The position numbers and the translations under genes are program-made. The notes beneath the pieces were generated by a model. The model ran no database searches. It had not been told where the DNA came from and saw nothing but the letters and a program-made list of their open reading frames with translations. From Plecoglossus altivelis (lineage: Eukaryota > Chordata > Actinopteri > Osmeriformes > Plecoglossidae): DNA of 64,000 nt. The stretch spans positions 11,908,148-11,972,147 of the forward strand of contig BROE01000024.1 in the NCBI GenBank assembly GCA_036571765.1, in the 5' to 3' direction. The first letter of the stretch is position 1. Each line of letters begins with the position of its first letter. This document shows positions 39,632-52,500 of the stretch, piece by piece.

Positions 39632-42547
39632 GTGTCTCTCTCGCTCTCTCTCTTTGTCTCTCTCTCTTTGTCTCTGTCTCTGTCTCTCTCTCTCTGTTGG
39701 ACCTTGTAGAGGAGCGGGCGTGTGTGGCCCAGGAGCAAGGTCGGATGTATGTGAACCGAGTCTTCCACTTCAGCGCTGAGAAGATGTTTGAGCTGCTCTT
39801 CTCAGACTCACCCTTCATGCACAGGTTCATGAAGGCCAGGAAGATCACCAGTGAGTTTCACCTTTTCGCCTCTGGAGGCATCCTCTCAAATCGCTACGTA
39901 ACGCTGGAAAATACCTCATGTCCAGTCAGTCCTTCAATAGAAAATCATATTGAGTTAAGGATGATGTACATCAGATAGCTGTAAAAGGCCTTTTTAGTCT
40001 TCTCTTCACATACTCCAGTTACATTTAGTCGGTTGGTAAATCCATGATTTGGTAACCTAGCTACCGACTGTTTCGTCTCCAGATTCGAGGGTGAACCCGT
40101 GGCAGAAAGAAACGTCTGGAGCCATGAAGAGGAACCTCAACTACACCATCACCATCAACAACCCTCTGATTGGAAAGTTCTCCACCGCCACAGAGAACCA
40201 GGTGCACAGGGCTGTCTGACTTCAGAGCTGTAGGGATGAGGAGTAGATCTGCTGGTGTGAAAGTAAACTGTGGGATTTGCTGACGTGTTTTAATGATGCC
40301 TCTCTGGTCAGACCCTTTACAAAGAGTCCAGGGAGGGTCATTACTACCTGGTCAACGCTGAAGTCTACACACATGACGTTCCGTACCACGACTACTTCTA
40401 CACGCAGAATCGATACTGCATCATTCGCAACTCCAAGCGGAAGTGTCGTCTGAGGTGAGGAGTGTTGATTTTATTTTACAGCATCACATGCTTGTTCGCT
40501 AGCTCCGTTAAAAGAGAATGACTGCGTGTTTATCGTTTGGAAAGGCGGTATGTATTCAGAGGGATGTTTTTGTTTTTTGTACCTAGGATCGACACTGATG
40601 TGAAGTATAGGAAGGAACCGTGGAGTTTGGTGAAGTCCTTCATCACCAAGAACTCCTGGAGCGGTCTGGAAGACTACTTCAAACACCTGGGTGAGTGGCA
40701 CAAAGTGGATGGGAGTCTCTTTTTGTTCAGTACACTCCTGTTACGTCTGGATCACTGAAAGACACCTGTTTCACAAGGACATCCTTGTCCCCGCCAGTTT
40801 TTCTCACCATTGAATTACCTCATTAACCAGAGTACTATTTGTGTACGTCAGTTGTAATGTCTCTGTGCACCGCCTGACCTTAGTCACAAGTTTCTGACTC
40901 ACCCTTAAACATTCACTCGTTCCATTCATTCATTCACTTACCTGCTCCCTACGTGTCTTGTTTGCTGTGTGACGTGATCAGAGTCAGAACTGCTGAAGGA
41001 GGATGCGGAGCTGAACCAGGCTGGGGGGGATACTGGGAAATCTGGGGGTCTCAGGCGGAGGCGGCGGGCTTACAGTAGGACCCTGCCAGGACACAAGCCC
41101 AGCAAACAGTATGGGATGGACTCTGATCACAACAGAGAAGGGGGCGTGGGTGAGACACTTACACTGTCTGTACTGTATTCACCTGCTGTAAGTCACAAGG
41201 AGATGTAGCCTTTATCTCAGGGGTGTCCAGTTCTGGTCCTTGAGGAACACTTGCCCTGGAAGTGTTCGATTCTTCCCTGCTGGAGCACACCTGATTCAAA
41301 TAACTGGATGGTTAACAAGCTCCGTGAAAGCCTGAAAATGACCAGTTGTTAGAATCAGGTGTACAGGAACAGGGCAACGTCTAACACTTTGAAGACAGTG
41401 GCCCTCCCGGACCAGGATTGGAGACCCCTGGTTCATCTGCTTGTGAATCCCACACCATCTGGAGAGATCATTCTGGGGGCAAAAAACATTTGAGTAGATG
41501 TTGGTGACCTGGGTCTGTTTTAATGACTGCTATGCTGTGTTCCAGGGCCAATGGATATGAACGGTCAACAAAGGTGGAACATTACCACCATCGTAGCCGG
41601 AATGAGTGTCATGTAAGTCAACAAAATTGAAGCGCTCACAAAAGACAGATGAACCTGATCTTAATCTGAGACCAAAGTGCCCAGACAGGTTTCCCTTGTT
41701 TCTGCACCTGTGTAAACGAGGGGGGGTGGGGAAATACATTTCATACTCAAACGAAATTGTACGCATTTTTATTAATTTATTTATTTTCTCCCACACCAGC
41801 TTTTAGACTTGTCGTGCCGTTCCTTTAGTGTGTTGTCATCACCTAAGCACAACCTGTCCTGTCACCTCCTACAGCCTGCTGATTCTGACGGTTATGAACC
41901 TGGGGCTGTTCTTCAAGCTGTGGGCCATGGAGGACGTGGCTCACCGCATGTTCCTGAGCACAAAGAACCGTCTGAGGGAGAAGAGTGAAGCCAGGTAGCC
42001 CAGCCTCTCAAACCTTCTTCTGCTCTCCCTCCTCCAGTTCTCTGCTCCTGGGTGGATGACAAAGGTTGTTTGTTTGGTTTTGAAATCTACATTTTGTGTG
42101 TGTTTTTTTTTTTTCTTTCTCTGGCTGTTCTCTGCCCCAGTTTGGCTCCAGACTTCGACGCTAGACCGCCTGCTCCTCACAGGACGAAAGAGGAGAACCA
42201 GCTCATGAAAGCTGTTTTACAGGACTCGATCAACCTGTTGGAACAGGTGTGTGCATGGGTCTGAATTTACGACACGGCAATCTCACCCACAATCGTAACA
42301 TTTCATAATTCTCAGTGTCCTAACAATGAAATCTGAGTGGCTGGGTAAGACCATGCTAGCTAGACTCTACTCTTCTGTCCATGCTCAGTCTGATAAGGCT
42401 ATGAGAAAAAAAAATCCTCCAAAAAGATATAGCAGGTGTTCCTCTCAGTGCTGACTCTGCAATCTCCTTCCTCAGCTCCGAGGCTCTCTCGTCCTACTCC
42501 AGCAGAACTTTGCCTTAGCCAACAGAACGGCCACGCCCCCACAGTGA
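35321..42547 (+). CDS. gramd1c: Gramd1c (Aster-C), ER cholesterol transfer protein
   Basis: ER-anchored Aster protein that moves accessible cholesterol from plasma membrane to ER at contact sites. Seventeen coding exons, all phases consistent: 35321-35410, 35887-36010, 36163-36263, 36824-36919, 37139-37219, 38831-38949, 39040-39199, 39295-39457, 39710-39850, 40083-40201, 40312-40454, 40587-40690, 40982-41149, 41546-41612, 41875-41994, 42141-42246, 42476-42547. The sum is 1,974 nt, or 657 aa (human about 662). The GRAM domain spans the second to sixth exons (ILLQGRLYLTENYLCFYSN, REKTARLIPNAIQI). The VASt/ASTER sterol-binding domain begins NRVFHFSAEKMFELLF and includes YKESREGHYYLVNAEV, HDVPYHDYFYTQNRYCII and KEPWSLVKSFITKNSWSGLE. 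One C-terminal TM (TIVAGMSVILLILTVMNLGLF) is split across 41546-41612 and 41875-41994. Assigned to the C paralogue mainly by synteny between atp6v1a and zdhhc23. Confidence 0.94.
36290..36610. repeat. GGAAGG/GAGGGA purine tract in gramd1c intron 3
   Basis: About 300 bp of nearly pure purines built of GGAAGGAAGG runs and a repeated AGGGAGGTGATGGAGGGAGG block. Potential triplex-forming sequence; open frames here are low-complexity. Confidence 0.8.
37220..38830. other. gramd1c: gramd1c intron 5
   Basis: 1.6 kb of mixed unique sequence, the largest gramd1c intron. No exon, RNA gene or recognisable transposon seen. Confidence 0.5.
39550..39700. repeat. CT microsatellite in gramd1c intron
   Basis: Interrupted (TCTC)n ending close to the acceptor at 39708-39709. 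It supplies the pyrimidine tract and produces spurious long open frames on both strands. Confidence 0.8.
41218..41430. mobile_element. hAT-like MITE in gramd1c intron
   Basis: A 213-bp element beginning CAGGGGTGTCCAGTTCTGGTCC and ending in the inverted counterpart GGACCAGGATTGGAGACCCCTG, read as shortened motifs CAGGGGT...ACCCCTG. Flanks CTTTATCT and GTTCATCT match at 6 of 8 bases, a plausible aged 8-bp target duplication. No coding capacity. Confidence 0.8.
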
Positions 42548-43765
42548 CACAAACACACCTGGTGGTCACATGACGCCGTTTTGCCCACTCAGGTGTGACT
42601 CTGGGGGGGGGGCGATACCTACGAGACTGGAGGAAAAGAGTCTTGGGAAAGGTGTTGCAACCTTGTCTTCAGCATCACAGCAACAACATCCTGTCACTAA
42701 GGCCTGATAACCCCATGGGCTTTTTTTTTAGTCCTCTGGTGCCAGATGTTTGTGGATGTTTTAGAATGCTCTAGCTGCCGGTGTTGTTTCCATGGAAGTG
42801 GGGAAAGGTTCCGGAACCATTTCCAACATGAAAGGGGGAGTAAAGGATTATGTCAGGTTGGTTCAGATCCGTTATTATGTTCTTCCTTTCTAATATGTGG
42901 ATACTGGATTCAACTATGCTGTTTAAGATGGTGATCTGCTATAGGCCTCTCAACCAGTGAGCATGCAAATGGACATTTAAACATCTTGCTTTATACCAAA
43001 GGTTAGATGTGTAAAATGTGTACGAACTTGTAGTAAATTACTATTTAATTTATTATTTTAAATTTGACATTTTGCACAATTGGCTCGCCTATTGTCAGAA
43101 TGAATTAGTATTTAATTTTGGTAACTGAGTGGGGATTTATTCTACTATTGTAGAAAAACAAATTTATTTTTATTACATTTTTCCTTCTACAGACTTATTT
43201 AAATTGAATTTGGTTTGTGGTTTTGCAGCTGGTTTGTGATAAACATCAGACCATTTGAATATTAACTAAAACATTCTCAGGAGCCTTTCAGCCAAGTTGA
43301 GAGTTAGTACTTTTTTAATAAGGTGCAGTTAGCATACCTTTTTTATTATAAGATTTTAGATAAGTTGCTGAGTTGTACGGTTACAATGCAATCCAGTAAG
43401 GGGGTACAGTTTAATGTAAAGGCGAGCAACGGTACATCTGTGAAGTTACAACGTTAGATCTCTACTCTAAAAAAGAGACTGTACCTTCAGGGGGGGCACG
43501 TACTTCAACTGAAACACACTTTTTAAATATTTAACACAATTCGATTTAGAATACGTTTGTGAGTTGTGACTCTTCACGAGTGCATTTTGACGCTGTCAAT
43601 GTTGATTTCAGAACATGGTTGTTTAGTTTGTAGTACTGTACATCGGCCGTTTCTATCGGTGCTGTTGGACAATGAGTTTTCACTATCAATTGGGTTTTTA
43701 CTGTTGCTTGTACATTTACCCCACGATTATGTAATGCTTTATGAATAAAGAAACGTTTTCCTGAT
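42548..43765 (+). other. gramd1c: gramd1c 3'UTR with poly(A) signal
   Basis: 1.2 kb after the stop (42545-42547), AT-rich in its distal half, ending with AATAAA at 43744-43749. Confidence 0.75.
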
Positions 43766-44123
43766 GTGCTTGTTATTGTATTTAACACAAAATTATCTTT
43801 TCGGCTCTGAAGATCAACGCTGCTCTCCTAAACCTATGTCGATTTTCTCTTGAAATGGCGACAGATGTGTTATTTCTGAACGTTCAATCTTGAGATCGCG
43901 TATTCGCATATAGCTTAATGTATATAAATGATGTGAAATAGCAGACAGGGTAATGTGATGTTCCAGTAACTTCCACGCCAGTGACGTTTGGAGGAGTCTC
44001 CGTCCAGACAGCTACGGTCCAGACCGCTCGACCTCACCGGGTGGACGCAAGCTACCGAAAACTGCATCAGTTCAAATCAATGGATTTTCAACAGCGTCAA
44101 CATGTAACTCGTCTGTTCCGCAG
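43766..44123 (+). promoter_or_regulatory. zdhhc23: zdhhc23 promoter and 5' non-coding exon (approximate)
   Basis: A more GC-rich patch at about 43975-44123 ends CCGCAG before a GTAGGG donor at 44124 and fits the first non-coding exon. The gap to the upstream gramd1c poly(A) signal is only about 230 bp. Boundaries approximate. Confidence 0.45.
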
Positions 44124-45253
44124 GTAGGGAACATTGTATCCGACACCTTCATTTATTTGGGGTTTTGCGGTTGGACGTTAGCGGCGATCGTTGGATTCAG
44201 TCTGTTTTTGCCTTTCAAGGAAGTAGAAAATCGCGTATAGTTGAGAGTCTTTGTCCCGCCTTTTGAACTGGGAACATTGTATTTTAAACGTTGTAGTCTA
44301 TGTTGACGTTTAATAGTATAAACTACAAGACGAGGTTAAATATAGCAAGATAAACGGAAATATGCTGCTTCTCCAAGCAACGGTAGCTATTTAACTTTCG
44401 AAAGTGTAGTCTACCACTGTCTCAAGTTACATCCAGGAAGGCGTTACATGGATGGCCTAAACACTACGTTTACGACTAAAGCTACATTCTACAGCGATAT
44501 CAATTCAGCAACAAATATGACACGTTATGTATTTCCATTGAATGTGTCACAATTTGAGTAATTTAGGAATATTTCTCATATTTAGTAGACAATACAGCGT
44601 GCATATAGGGGATCCTCCAGGTCCCTCTGCTGTTGTTTGCATGTAAGCCAACTTGAGAAAATGTTATTTATCGGTTTCTATTTACTTTATGTATTTGAAT
44701 GTTTTAGAAATATCCTAATACGTTTTCAAAGAATATTACGTTTCTTTCTGTGACTATAAACTCTCCTACACTTAAAACCTGCTTTTATTTGTCTCCCTTT
44801 CAGCTCTTAACGCTCATTCTACGAGCCAGGGTCGTAGAGATGGTGATCACTAAAATGAATCATTGCTATGTGAATCATTGGGGGACACATCAACCTTACT
44901 TCTAATGGTCGAAGGCATACAGGGGAATGTGGATACACTAGAAAGAAATACCAGTTTGTGTCATTACTGAAAGCTTCAGCCAAATGTTCCTGATATTGTT
45001 CTGAGTAGTGTGACATTTACATCTGAAAGCTACCAGAAATAATCAACAGCTGCCGTCTGATTTGCAGCAAGTACAAACTCCTGGTTCTAGTGTTGCTATT
45101 GCCACGGCGATGGACATTAAGGGGAGAGATCCCATCAGAAGAGAATGGAGTCTCTATTTCTCTATCATTCTTTTTTTATCTCTCTTTTTCTCAACACACA
45201 AACACACACACACACACACTAAGGCTAACCAAGGCCCTCTGTTAATATTCCAG
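44124..45253. other. zdhhc23: zdhhc23 intron 1
   Basis: 1.1 kb AT-rich intron with a short CA tract at 45196-45219. No other feature recognised. Confidence 0.45.
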
Positions 45254-45312
45254 GAGACTAAACGTCTTCAGCACGACCGTGACGTCACGAATTAGCTGAG
45301 AGGCTGTGCGCC

Positions 45313-48300
45313 ATGAAGAAACGAGCCAAATCAACCAATCGGGTGTTGGAGGAGGAGGAGTCTCTGTGCTGCTGTGAGTATGTGGACAGGCACGGGAGGC
45401 GGAGCCACGTGGCAGCCTGCTGCTGCGAGTGTGACGACCTGGATGAGGTTTGCGACAGGTGAGGGACGTCTTCTAGATTCCCCCATTTAGAACGTTTGGT
45501 CGCCCTGGCGATGGGCACCGCTGTGGTAGATAGCACATATACTCCGTGTCTCAGTGATTGATAGCTCTGTGATTGATTGCTCTTTGATTGATTGCTCTGT
45601 GATAGATTACAGGGTTGAGGGTATTTTGATTCAGTACCCTTCAAGGCTTCAGCTCATCCTTTGCAATAGACACCTGTCAGATGACAAAATCTGATTAGCC
45701 CAGTAAAATGATGGAACTGTCTCCATGGTCCTATCATCTTTTTAAAACACACTCGTGATGTTCTATTGCTTTTGTCTGGTGGGCTTGAGGGGGAAAATGT
45801 GTAGTTGGATTCTAGAGAGTTACTGGAGATGATGGGAGTTACAGTGTACATCATGATTCACATCATGAGTCCTTTCTTTCTCTTCCATCAGATGGTTAAA
45901 GATGGAGCCTCAGAGACCAGACTCCATGTCCCGTTTGTTCAACGCCGTCTCCGACCGCGTCCGCGTTCCCTGGCTGTGGGGCGGAGCCAAGCGGGCGGAC
46001 CTGTCTGTGGTCCCGCCCCTCGTGTTACTTCCTGTCTTCCTGCATCTGGCTGCCCTACACCTGTTGCTAGGGGTGATGGTATTGACAGCCTTTCCGGGCC
46101 TGGTGTTGTGGTACTACTACATCACTCACCGTAAGAAGGGCCGCACGCTGTTCTTCCTCAGTCTGGCGTTGTTCTCCCTGGCCTACATGTATTACTTGTT
46201 CCTGGTGGAGGTGTACTGGCGCGGGGACACGGGGCCTCTCCAGCTGGGGGTGGTGACTCTGGGGGTGGCCCTCACGCTGGGGGCCCTACGCCACACCAAG
46301 AGACAGCCGGGCTACGTACGGCCTAGCCCCGCCCACGCACACAGCACGGTGACCTATCACAGCCCTCCGCCGGAGAGAGATCCCGCCCTCAACGGAGCGC
46401 ATGAGGTCGTGATAGCCCACCGGTCGGGGTCGCCCGAGCGGTCTGAGGAGGAGGTGAAGCAGAGGGAGGGGGACCCGGGGGGGCCGGGGGGCTGGTGCTC
46501 CGTCTGTAAGCTGCTCCGCCCTCCCAGGGCTGGCCACTGCAGGATCTGTGGACTGTGCGTCTTGAGGATGGACCACCACTGCGTTTGGTGGGTCACACTA
46601 GAACCGTCCACATCCTTCATTTCCTCCCTGCTGTATACAGGCAGCAGTATAGCTGCAGGCTGGACTGGGTGAAATCCATGTAAGAGCAACTGCTCCTGTC
46701 TGGCCTGTATGACTCGCTGCTCTAGAATCAAACTGTTTTTAACTGTGTCTAAACTACGAGTAGCTGTATGTTCAAAATAGACTGACAGTACCTGTTGCAT
46801 GAATCACTACAATGATTAAAAGCCAATTATTAAAAGATAGCGCTGTGCGTGTAACCGAGGGTCAAAGAGAGTGTTTTGTCTTTATATGTGTGTGTGTGTG
46901 TCCTGTTTGTTGATACCCGTGGCAGGATAAACAACTGTGTGGGACAGGCCAATCATCGCAGCTTCCTGCTGACTCTCCTCCTCTTCCTGTTGACCTCTCT
47001 GTACGGGGTCAACCTGGTACTGCAGAGTGTGTGTCCACAACAGAACGTCCTGACTGCCCTGTTCTACTGCCCTGGGGTCTACAACCAATACAGGTACACA
47101 TACACACACATACACACGCACACATACACACACACACATACATACACATCCCTACCCCCATGCAAATAGGCCAGTTGACAGTAGATCAGTAGTGAGTTAA
47201 ACACCCCGTGGCACAATGCCAGTGTGTCTCTTGAGAATCTCCAGAGAACTAGTCGTATATAACTGACCCTTGCCACGGCTTCGATGTCCCTACAAGCAGG
47301 GATATTTTGAGATGGCTCTAAAACAGAGGTTACCAACTCCAGTCCTGGAGGGCTGCCATTCAGACTGTTTCCACTTCAATCTCAATTTAGCACACCTGAA
47401 TCTACTAATGATCTGAATGACGCCTCATTATGTGCTGATTGAGTGAAAACGATGGTAGCTCTCCTGGACTGGAGCTGGTGATCCCCTATGGTAGATTATG
47501 GTGACAAGCAGTGTGAGCAGATTGAGATTGTAATTGAGTCTTGAAGAGATTATGATTACAACCTGTCAACTGTGTTTAGTCATCATACTGTTGACTAAGT
47601 CAGTTTCCTCCTTGTGATGTGTGTTCTAGTTATTCAATGATTCTGTAATCTATCTAAGATAGAAACATAGAGCAGTATGTAAACGTGTGGATTGATGTTA
47701 TGGATGATGATGATGATGATGATAATGATAATGATGATGGTGTATGTGTGTGTTCATGCATGATGATGATGATGGTTGTGTATTTGTGTGTGTGTATGAC
47801 GGTGTGTGTGTATGATGATGTGATGGTGTGTGTGTGTGATGATGTGTGTGTGTGTGTGATGATGTGTGTGTATGATGATGTGTGTGTATGATGATGTGTG
47901 TATGATGTGTGTGTGTGTATGATGTGTGTGTGTGTATGATGGTGTGTGTGTGTGTATGATGTGTGTGTGTATGATGGTGTGTGTGTGTGTATGATGTGTG
48001 TGTGTGTATGATGGTGTGTGTGTGTGTATGATGGTGTGTGTATGATGATGTTTGTGTGTGTGTGTGTGTGTATGATGGTGTGTGTGTGTGTATGATGTGT
48101 GTGTGGCGCGGGCAGTTCTGCACTGTGCTTCACGTGTGCCTGGTACAGCAGCATAGTGACAGCAGGGCTGCTCCACCTGCTGCTGCTCCAGCTGCTGAAC
48201 ATCAGCTACAACGTGACGGAGCGCGAGGCTCGCATGGCCCTCAGGGACAAGACGGCTCAGAGACGCTTGTGGGGCCTGCTCGTGGACACCGGAGTCTACT

Positions 48301-48392
48301 CCAGGGGTTTCCACAGCAACTGGGTGGAGTTTCTAACCATGGGTCATCATGACCTTCAGCAGCCCTCCTCCAGCCATAATGACTTGGTCTAG
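45313..48392 (+). CDS. zdhhc23: Zdhhc23, DHHC palmitoyltransferase
   Basis: Multipass membrane S-acyltransferase; the mammalian enzyme palmitoylates nNOS-related and BK-channel substrates. Exons 45313-45458, 45892-46587, 46926-47093 and 48116-48392 sum to 1,287 nt, or 428 aa (human 409). The Cys-rich N-terminus (ESLCCCEYVDR, ACCCECDDLDEVCDR) is typical of this family member. TM segments follow PPLVLLPVFLHLAALHLLLG, LFFLSLALFSLAYMYYLFLV and further downstream. The catalytic Cys-rich domain starts CSVCKLLRPPRAGHC and reaches DHHCVW; the intron interrupts the Trp codon just after DHHC, and INNCVGQANHRSF continues. The C-terminal NISYNVTEREARMALRDKT is conserved. A start exon 5'UTR part begins near 45254. 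Intron 4 carries a long TG/TGATG repeat. Confidence 0.96.
47324..47490. mobile_element. hAT-like MITE in zdhhc23 intron 4
   Basis: About 167 bp with inverted ends (left CAGAGGTTACCAACTCCAG, right CTGGAGCTGGTGATCCCC) and inner arms TCCTGGAGGGCTGCCAT and ATGGTAGCTCTCCTGGA. Same family type as 5146-5319. Target duplication not clear. Confidence 0.7.
47698..48110. repeat. ATGATG/TG compound satellite in zdhhc23 intron 4
   Basis: About 410 bp of (GATGAT)n then (TGTG)n TATGATG units continues almost to the acceptor at 48114-48115. Spurious His/Thr-rich frames arise on the minus strand. Confidence 0.85.
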
Positions 48393-48925
48393 AGAACTGC
48401 GATGGTAGTGATAGGATCGGATCCTTTTTACTGACCTGTGGCTGCAGTTCTGATCTTCACCACCAGGTGGCAGCATGGTAGCATAGCAGGAATGACTGGA
48501 CAACCTCATTCATCTTGGCCAGGCTGCCTGAGCAGCTACACCACACTGGACACTGTAGGCTGAAGCCAAGCGAACACTGTTTAGTGGACAAATAGACGGC
48601 CCATCCGTTCCTGACCTTGAACCACAAGGCTACAGACCATAATGATCTGCCACCGGTTACAGGAATGACTGACATCTGCAATCTCCAGCCTCTGTCTTTG
48701 TCTGTCCTACTGACCTTCTCCTCTCCTCCTCCTCCGTCCTCTCTCCTCCTGAACCGTTCATCCATCTCTCCTCTTCATCAGTATGGACCACTTGCTTCTC
48801 CCTGAGTTCTCGATGCCTCTGGATGTTTCTCAGCCTGATTAACGTTTCTGCAGGAAAGAGTCGCTGTGGAATTTCATGTCAAGTTTACGTTCTCGTCAGA
48901 AATAAACAGGTTGTGTGTTTGTGCA
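48393..48925 (+). other. zdhhc23: zdhhc23 3'UTR with poly(A) signal
   Basis: Follows stop 48390-48392; AATAAA at 48901-48906. Confidence 0.75.
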
Positions 48926-49051
48926 CCAACAGAATCACATTGATTGACCTCAGTAGAAGCGGTTTGTTCTAGGTGATTTGTGTGTCGGGGGCGTGCGGCT
49001 GCATTAAACATGAAGAAGAACAAGAAAACAACTGCAAAGGCAAACAAGGTG

Positions 49052-49584
49052 TTTATTAAGCTTTAGGATCTTAAGGTTTGTCAAACAGAATTTGAAATCA
49101 ACTGTTCCACAAAACAAACAACAAACAAATAAATAAAACATAAAAACAATAATGGTTTCAAAAGTATATTAGACAATGAAAATGCAAGGCTGATTTACAA
49201 TCCTACACTTATTACTTTATTTAAAGTCCTGGAAAATGAGTATGTACGTGAGATTATGTGTGTGTGCAAGTGAGAGTGTGTGTGCGCACGTGACTGCGTA
49301 AGTTTGTGCAGTTTAGTTTGTGCAAGCGAGTGTGTGAGTGCATGTGTGTGTGTGACTGTGCGTGTGAGAGTGTGTGTGTGTGAGTATATGTGTGAGTGAG
49401 TATGTGTGTGTGTATGTATGACAGAGTGACAGTGTGTGAGATTGTATGTGTGTGTGATAGTGTGTGTGTGTGTGATCGAGTGTGTGCGTGATAGAGTATG
49501 TATGTCAGTGTGTGTGTGTGATGAAAAGTGTGTGTGTGTGATGGAGTGTGTGTGTGATAGTGTGTATACTGGTTGTGGCCCCAG
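49052..49584 (-). other. ccdc191: ccdc191 3'UTR with poly(A) signal and TG repeat
   Basis: Minus-strand AATAAA at 49057-49052 and 49218-49213. The interval 49250-49565 is interrupted TG repeat on the plus strand. Converges with the zdhhc23 3'UTR. Confidence 0.6.
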
Positions 49585-52500
49585 TCAGACGAGGGGCTCC
49601 CAGGGACCCAGCAGAGGGCTGCAGGGGAAGTCTGGGAGGACCTCAGCCACCCTGCGTCTCAGCTGCTGTCGACGGAACTCCTTCTCCTGCTGCTCACGCT
49701 GCTGCTGTGGGAAACACTGCCAGGCCTGGAAACATCGCTGCAACGACCGTCTGACACACGCGCGCACACGCACACACATGCACACACACACATGCACGCA
49801 CACACACGCACGCACACACATGCACACACACACACACATGCACACACACATGCACACACACACATGCACACACACACACGCACACACGCATACACACGCA
49901 CACACACACACGCACGCACGCACGCACACGCGCACACACACGCATGCATGCACACACACACGCATACACACACACACATACACACACATGCATGCACACA
50001 CACGCACTCACGCGCGCACACATACACACACGCACACATACACACACACGCGTGCGCACACACATACACACACACGCATGCACACACACTCGCACGCACA
50101 CACACACACGTGCACACACATGCACGCACACCAAACACACATACTCACACATACACGCACACGCATGGACACACACACAGTGGCACATTAAAAAGGCAAG
50201 ATATTGGAAATCAAACATTCAGAGGAATGTCAAAGAAATCCTAAAGTTTTGAGGCTGAACATGTTTATACAGTAAATACTTATGTAATGATCCGAGGAAA
50301 TAGAGTGTGGTGAGTGGCTTAGAGCCAATCAGCAAACAAGTCTACCTCCATTAATCACAAGAAACCACAGAGAGGGTCTAGTCTGATCAGGTGTAGCAGC
50401 ACATGTGCTTCACTTGCAGCCTAACTACAAGACCAGGACTACAGATCAAGACAACAGACCAGGCCAACTGAAAAGACAACAGACCAGAACTACAAACAGG
50501 ATCACAGACAGGACTACAAACAGGATCACAGACAGGACTACAGACCAGAACTACAGACAGGATCACAGACAGGACTACAGACCTGTGGCTGTGTTGGTCA
50601 GCTAGCTGCATCTGGTCCCAGAGCTTCAGCCTTTCCTGAGTCACATGGTCCAGCAGCAGCATCAGAACCCTCCTCAGAGTGTGTGTGCGATAGAAGCATT
50701 CTGCTCGGCCCATCAGGATCTCATGGTGGTCCTTTAACTGCACACGCACGCACAAACACACGCACAAACACACGCATGCACAAACACACACACACATATA
50801 TATGAATGCACGCACACAAGCATGCACCAACACACAGGCTCTGTGTTTTATGTGTTAAATAAACAGTGGGCGTGTGTTCATGTGTTATATTGACAGGTGT
50901 GTTATATTGCCAGGTGTGTGTGGGTGATATTGCCAGGTGTGTGTGGGTTATATTGACAGGTGTGTGTGGGTTATATTGACAGGTGTGTGTGTGTGTGTGT
51001 GTTTGTGTGTGTGGGCCATACTCTCTTCCAGCTGCACAGGCTCCTGCGTAGTAAAATGTGTTGATGTAGTTGGTCAGCAGAGGCCTGTTTCTGAGCCTGG
51101 GACTCGCCTGTCACCTGCTGCCAGGCCAGGATGCACCTTCTCAAGGCAGCATGTCTGTGATGCCTCCCTGCCAGCTGGAAAGGAAGACAAGACTGTAGCT
51201 TCATGCAAATCATGTCTAGAGTTGCTCTCAGATGTCAGGTAAACACAATGGCAGGATTGTCAGCATAAATCAACATTTGGTGTTATCCAAATTGGGTGCA
51301 GGTTTTGTGAAAGACATTTTGTAAACGAAATAGCTTAGTTTTAGACTCCATACAAATGACAAAAGGAAAACTGGTGATGGAGTTTCTGATATGAAAACAG
51401 ATTAACAATGAGTTCTCAAGGTTGCAGAGCTGAGCTGGGAAATAATGCTGAGTAATTTCCCCATCTTGAAATCCTTGGCCCCAATTAATCTGCTCAATCA
51501 TTCCTCTCTCTCTCTCTCTCCCTCTCTCTCTCTCCCTCCCTCTCTCTCTCTCTCTCTCTCTCCCTAATACTGGCACCCTGCGTGCGTGCTCTCCCTCCCG
51601 GGTACAATGGCGAAAAGCGAAACTGCCTCTCCCTCTCTCTCTCTCCCTCCCTCTCTCTCTCTCTCTCTCCCTCCCTCCCTCCCTCTCTCTCTCTCTCCCT
51701 CTCTCTCCCTCCCCTCCCGTCCCCTCCCTCCCTCCCTCCCTCCCTCCCTCTCTCTCCTCTCTCTCTCCCTCTTCTCTCTCCCTCCCTCCCTCTCTCTCTC
51801 CCTCCTCTCCCTCCCTCTCTCTCTCTCCTCCGGCTCCTTATACCCCGCAGTGCCTCCAGACCCTCTCCTTTTATGTTCTCTCCTTCTGTCCATCTCCTCC
51901 TCCCTCCCTCCTCCCTTCAGCTAAGTCAAGCAGGTGTTCCAAGCCACCGCTCTGGAAACATCATTAGAGCTCCAACTGGCTGATCCCAGGTGGTCCGTGT
52001 TTGCATAGTTATATATATATATGTGTGTGTTTTGTCAACAAAAGAGTGAATGTAGCATTATTGTGATATTCCCCCTGTACAGTGCGTGTGTGTGTGTGTG
52101 CGTCTGTGCGTCCGTGTGAATGTGTGTGTGTGTGCCTGAGTACCTGGGCTTTGTCTCGGCTGAGGCTAACGAGGCGTTTCCATGGCGCCAGGCCCTCGTC
52201 GTAGTAACAGGGTGCGGTGGTAGTGTTGCTGGGCCACAACCTGAAGTTGGCGTTCCGTCTCCAAACGCCTTTGTTTCTCCTGTTCCCTCTGTCAGCACGC
52301 ACGCATGCACGCGCACACGCAGACACACACACACGAAAGGTACACATACTTTCACACTTTGCAAGTACAGAGAGTTGTCACAGGCATATACATCCTTGCA
52401 CCACAGTCAGATGTCGACGGCTTCATGGATTCTGAGTGATGTGTCTGCCTGTCAAGGCTGTGCGCTCTAATGCAATATGGAAAGGTTCCTCACCTCTCTC

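Noticed and set aside
49436..50252. Very long His/Thr and Cys/Val open frames
   Set aside because: Produced entirely by CA/TG microsatellites; a dinucleotide repeat is open in all frames.
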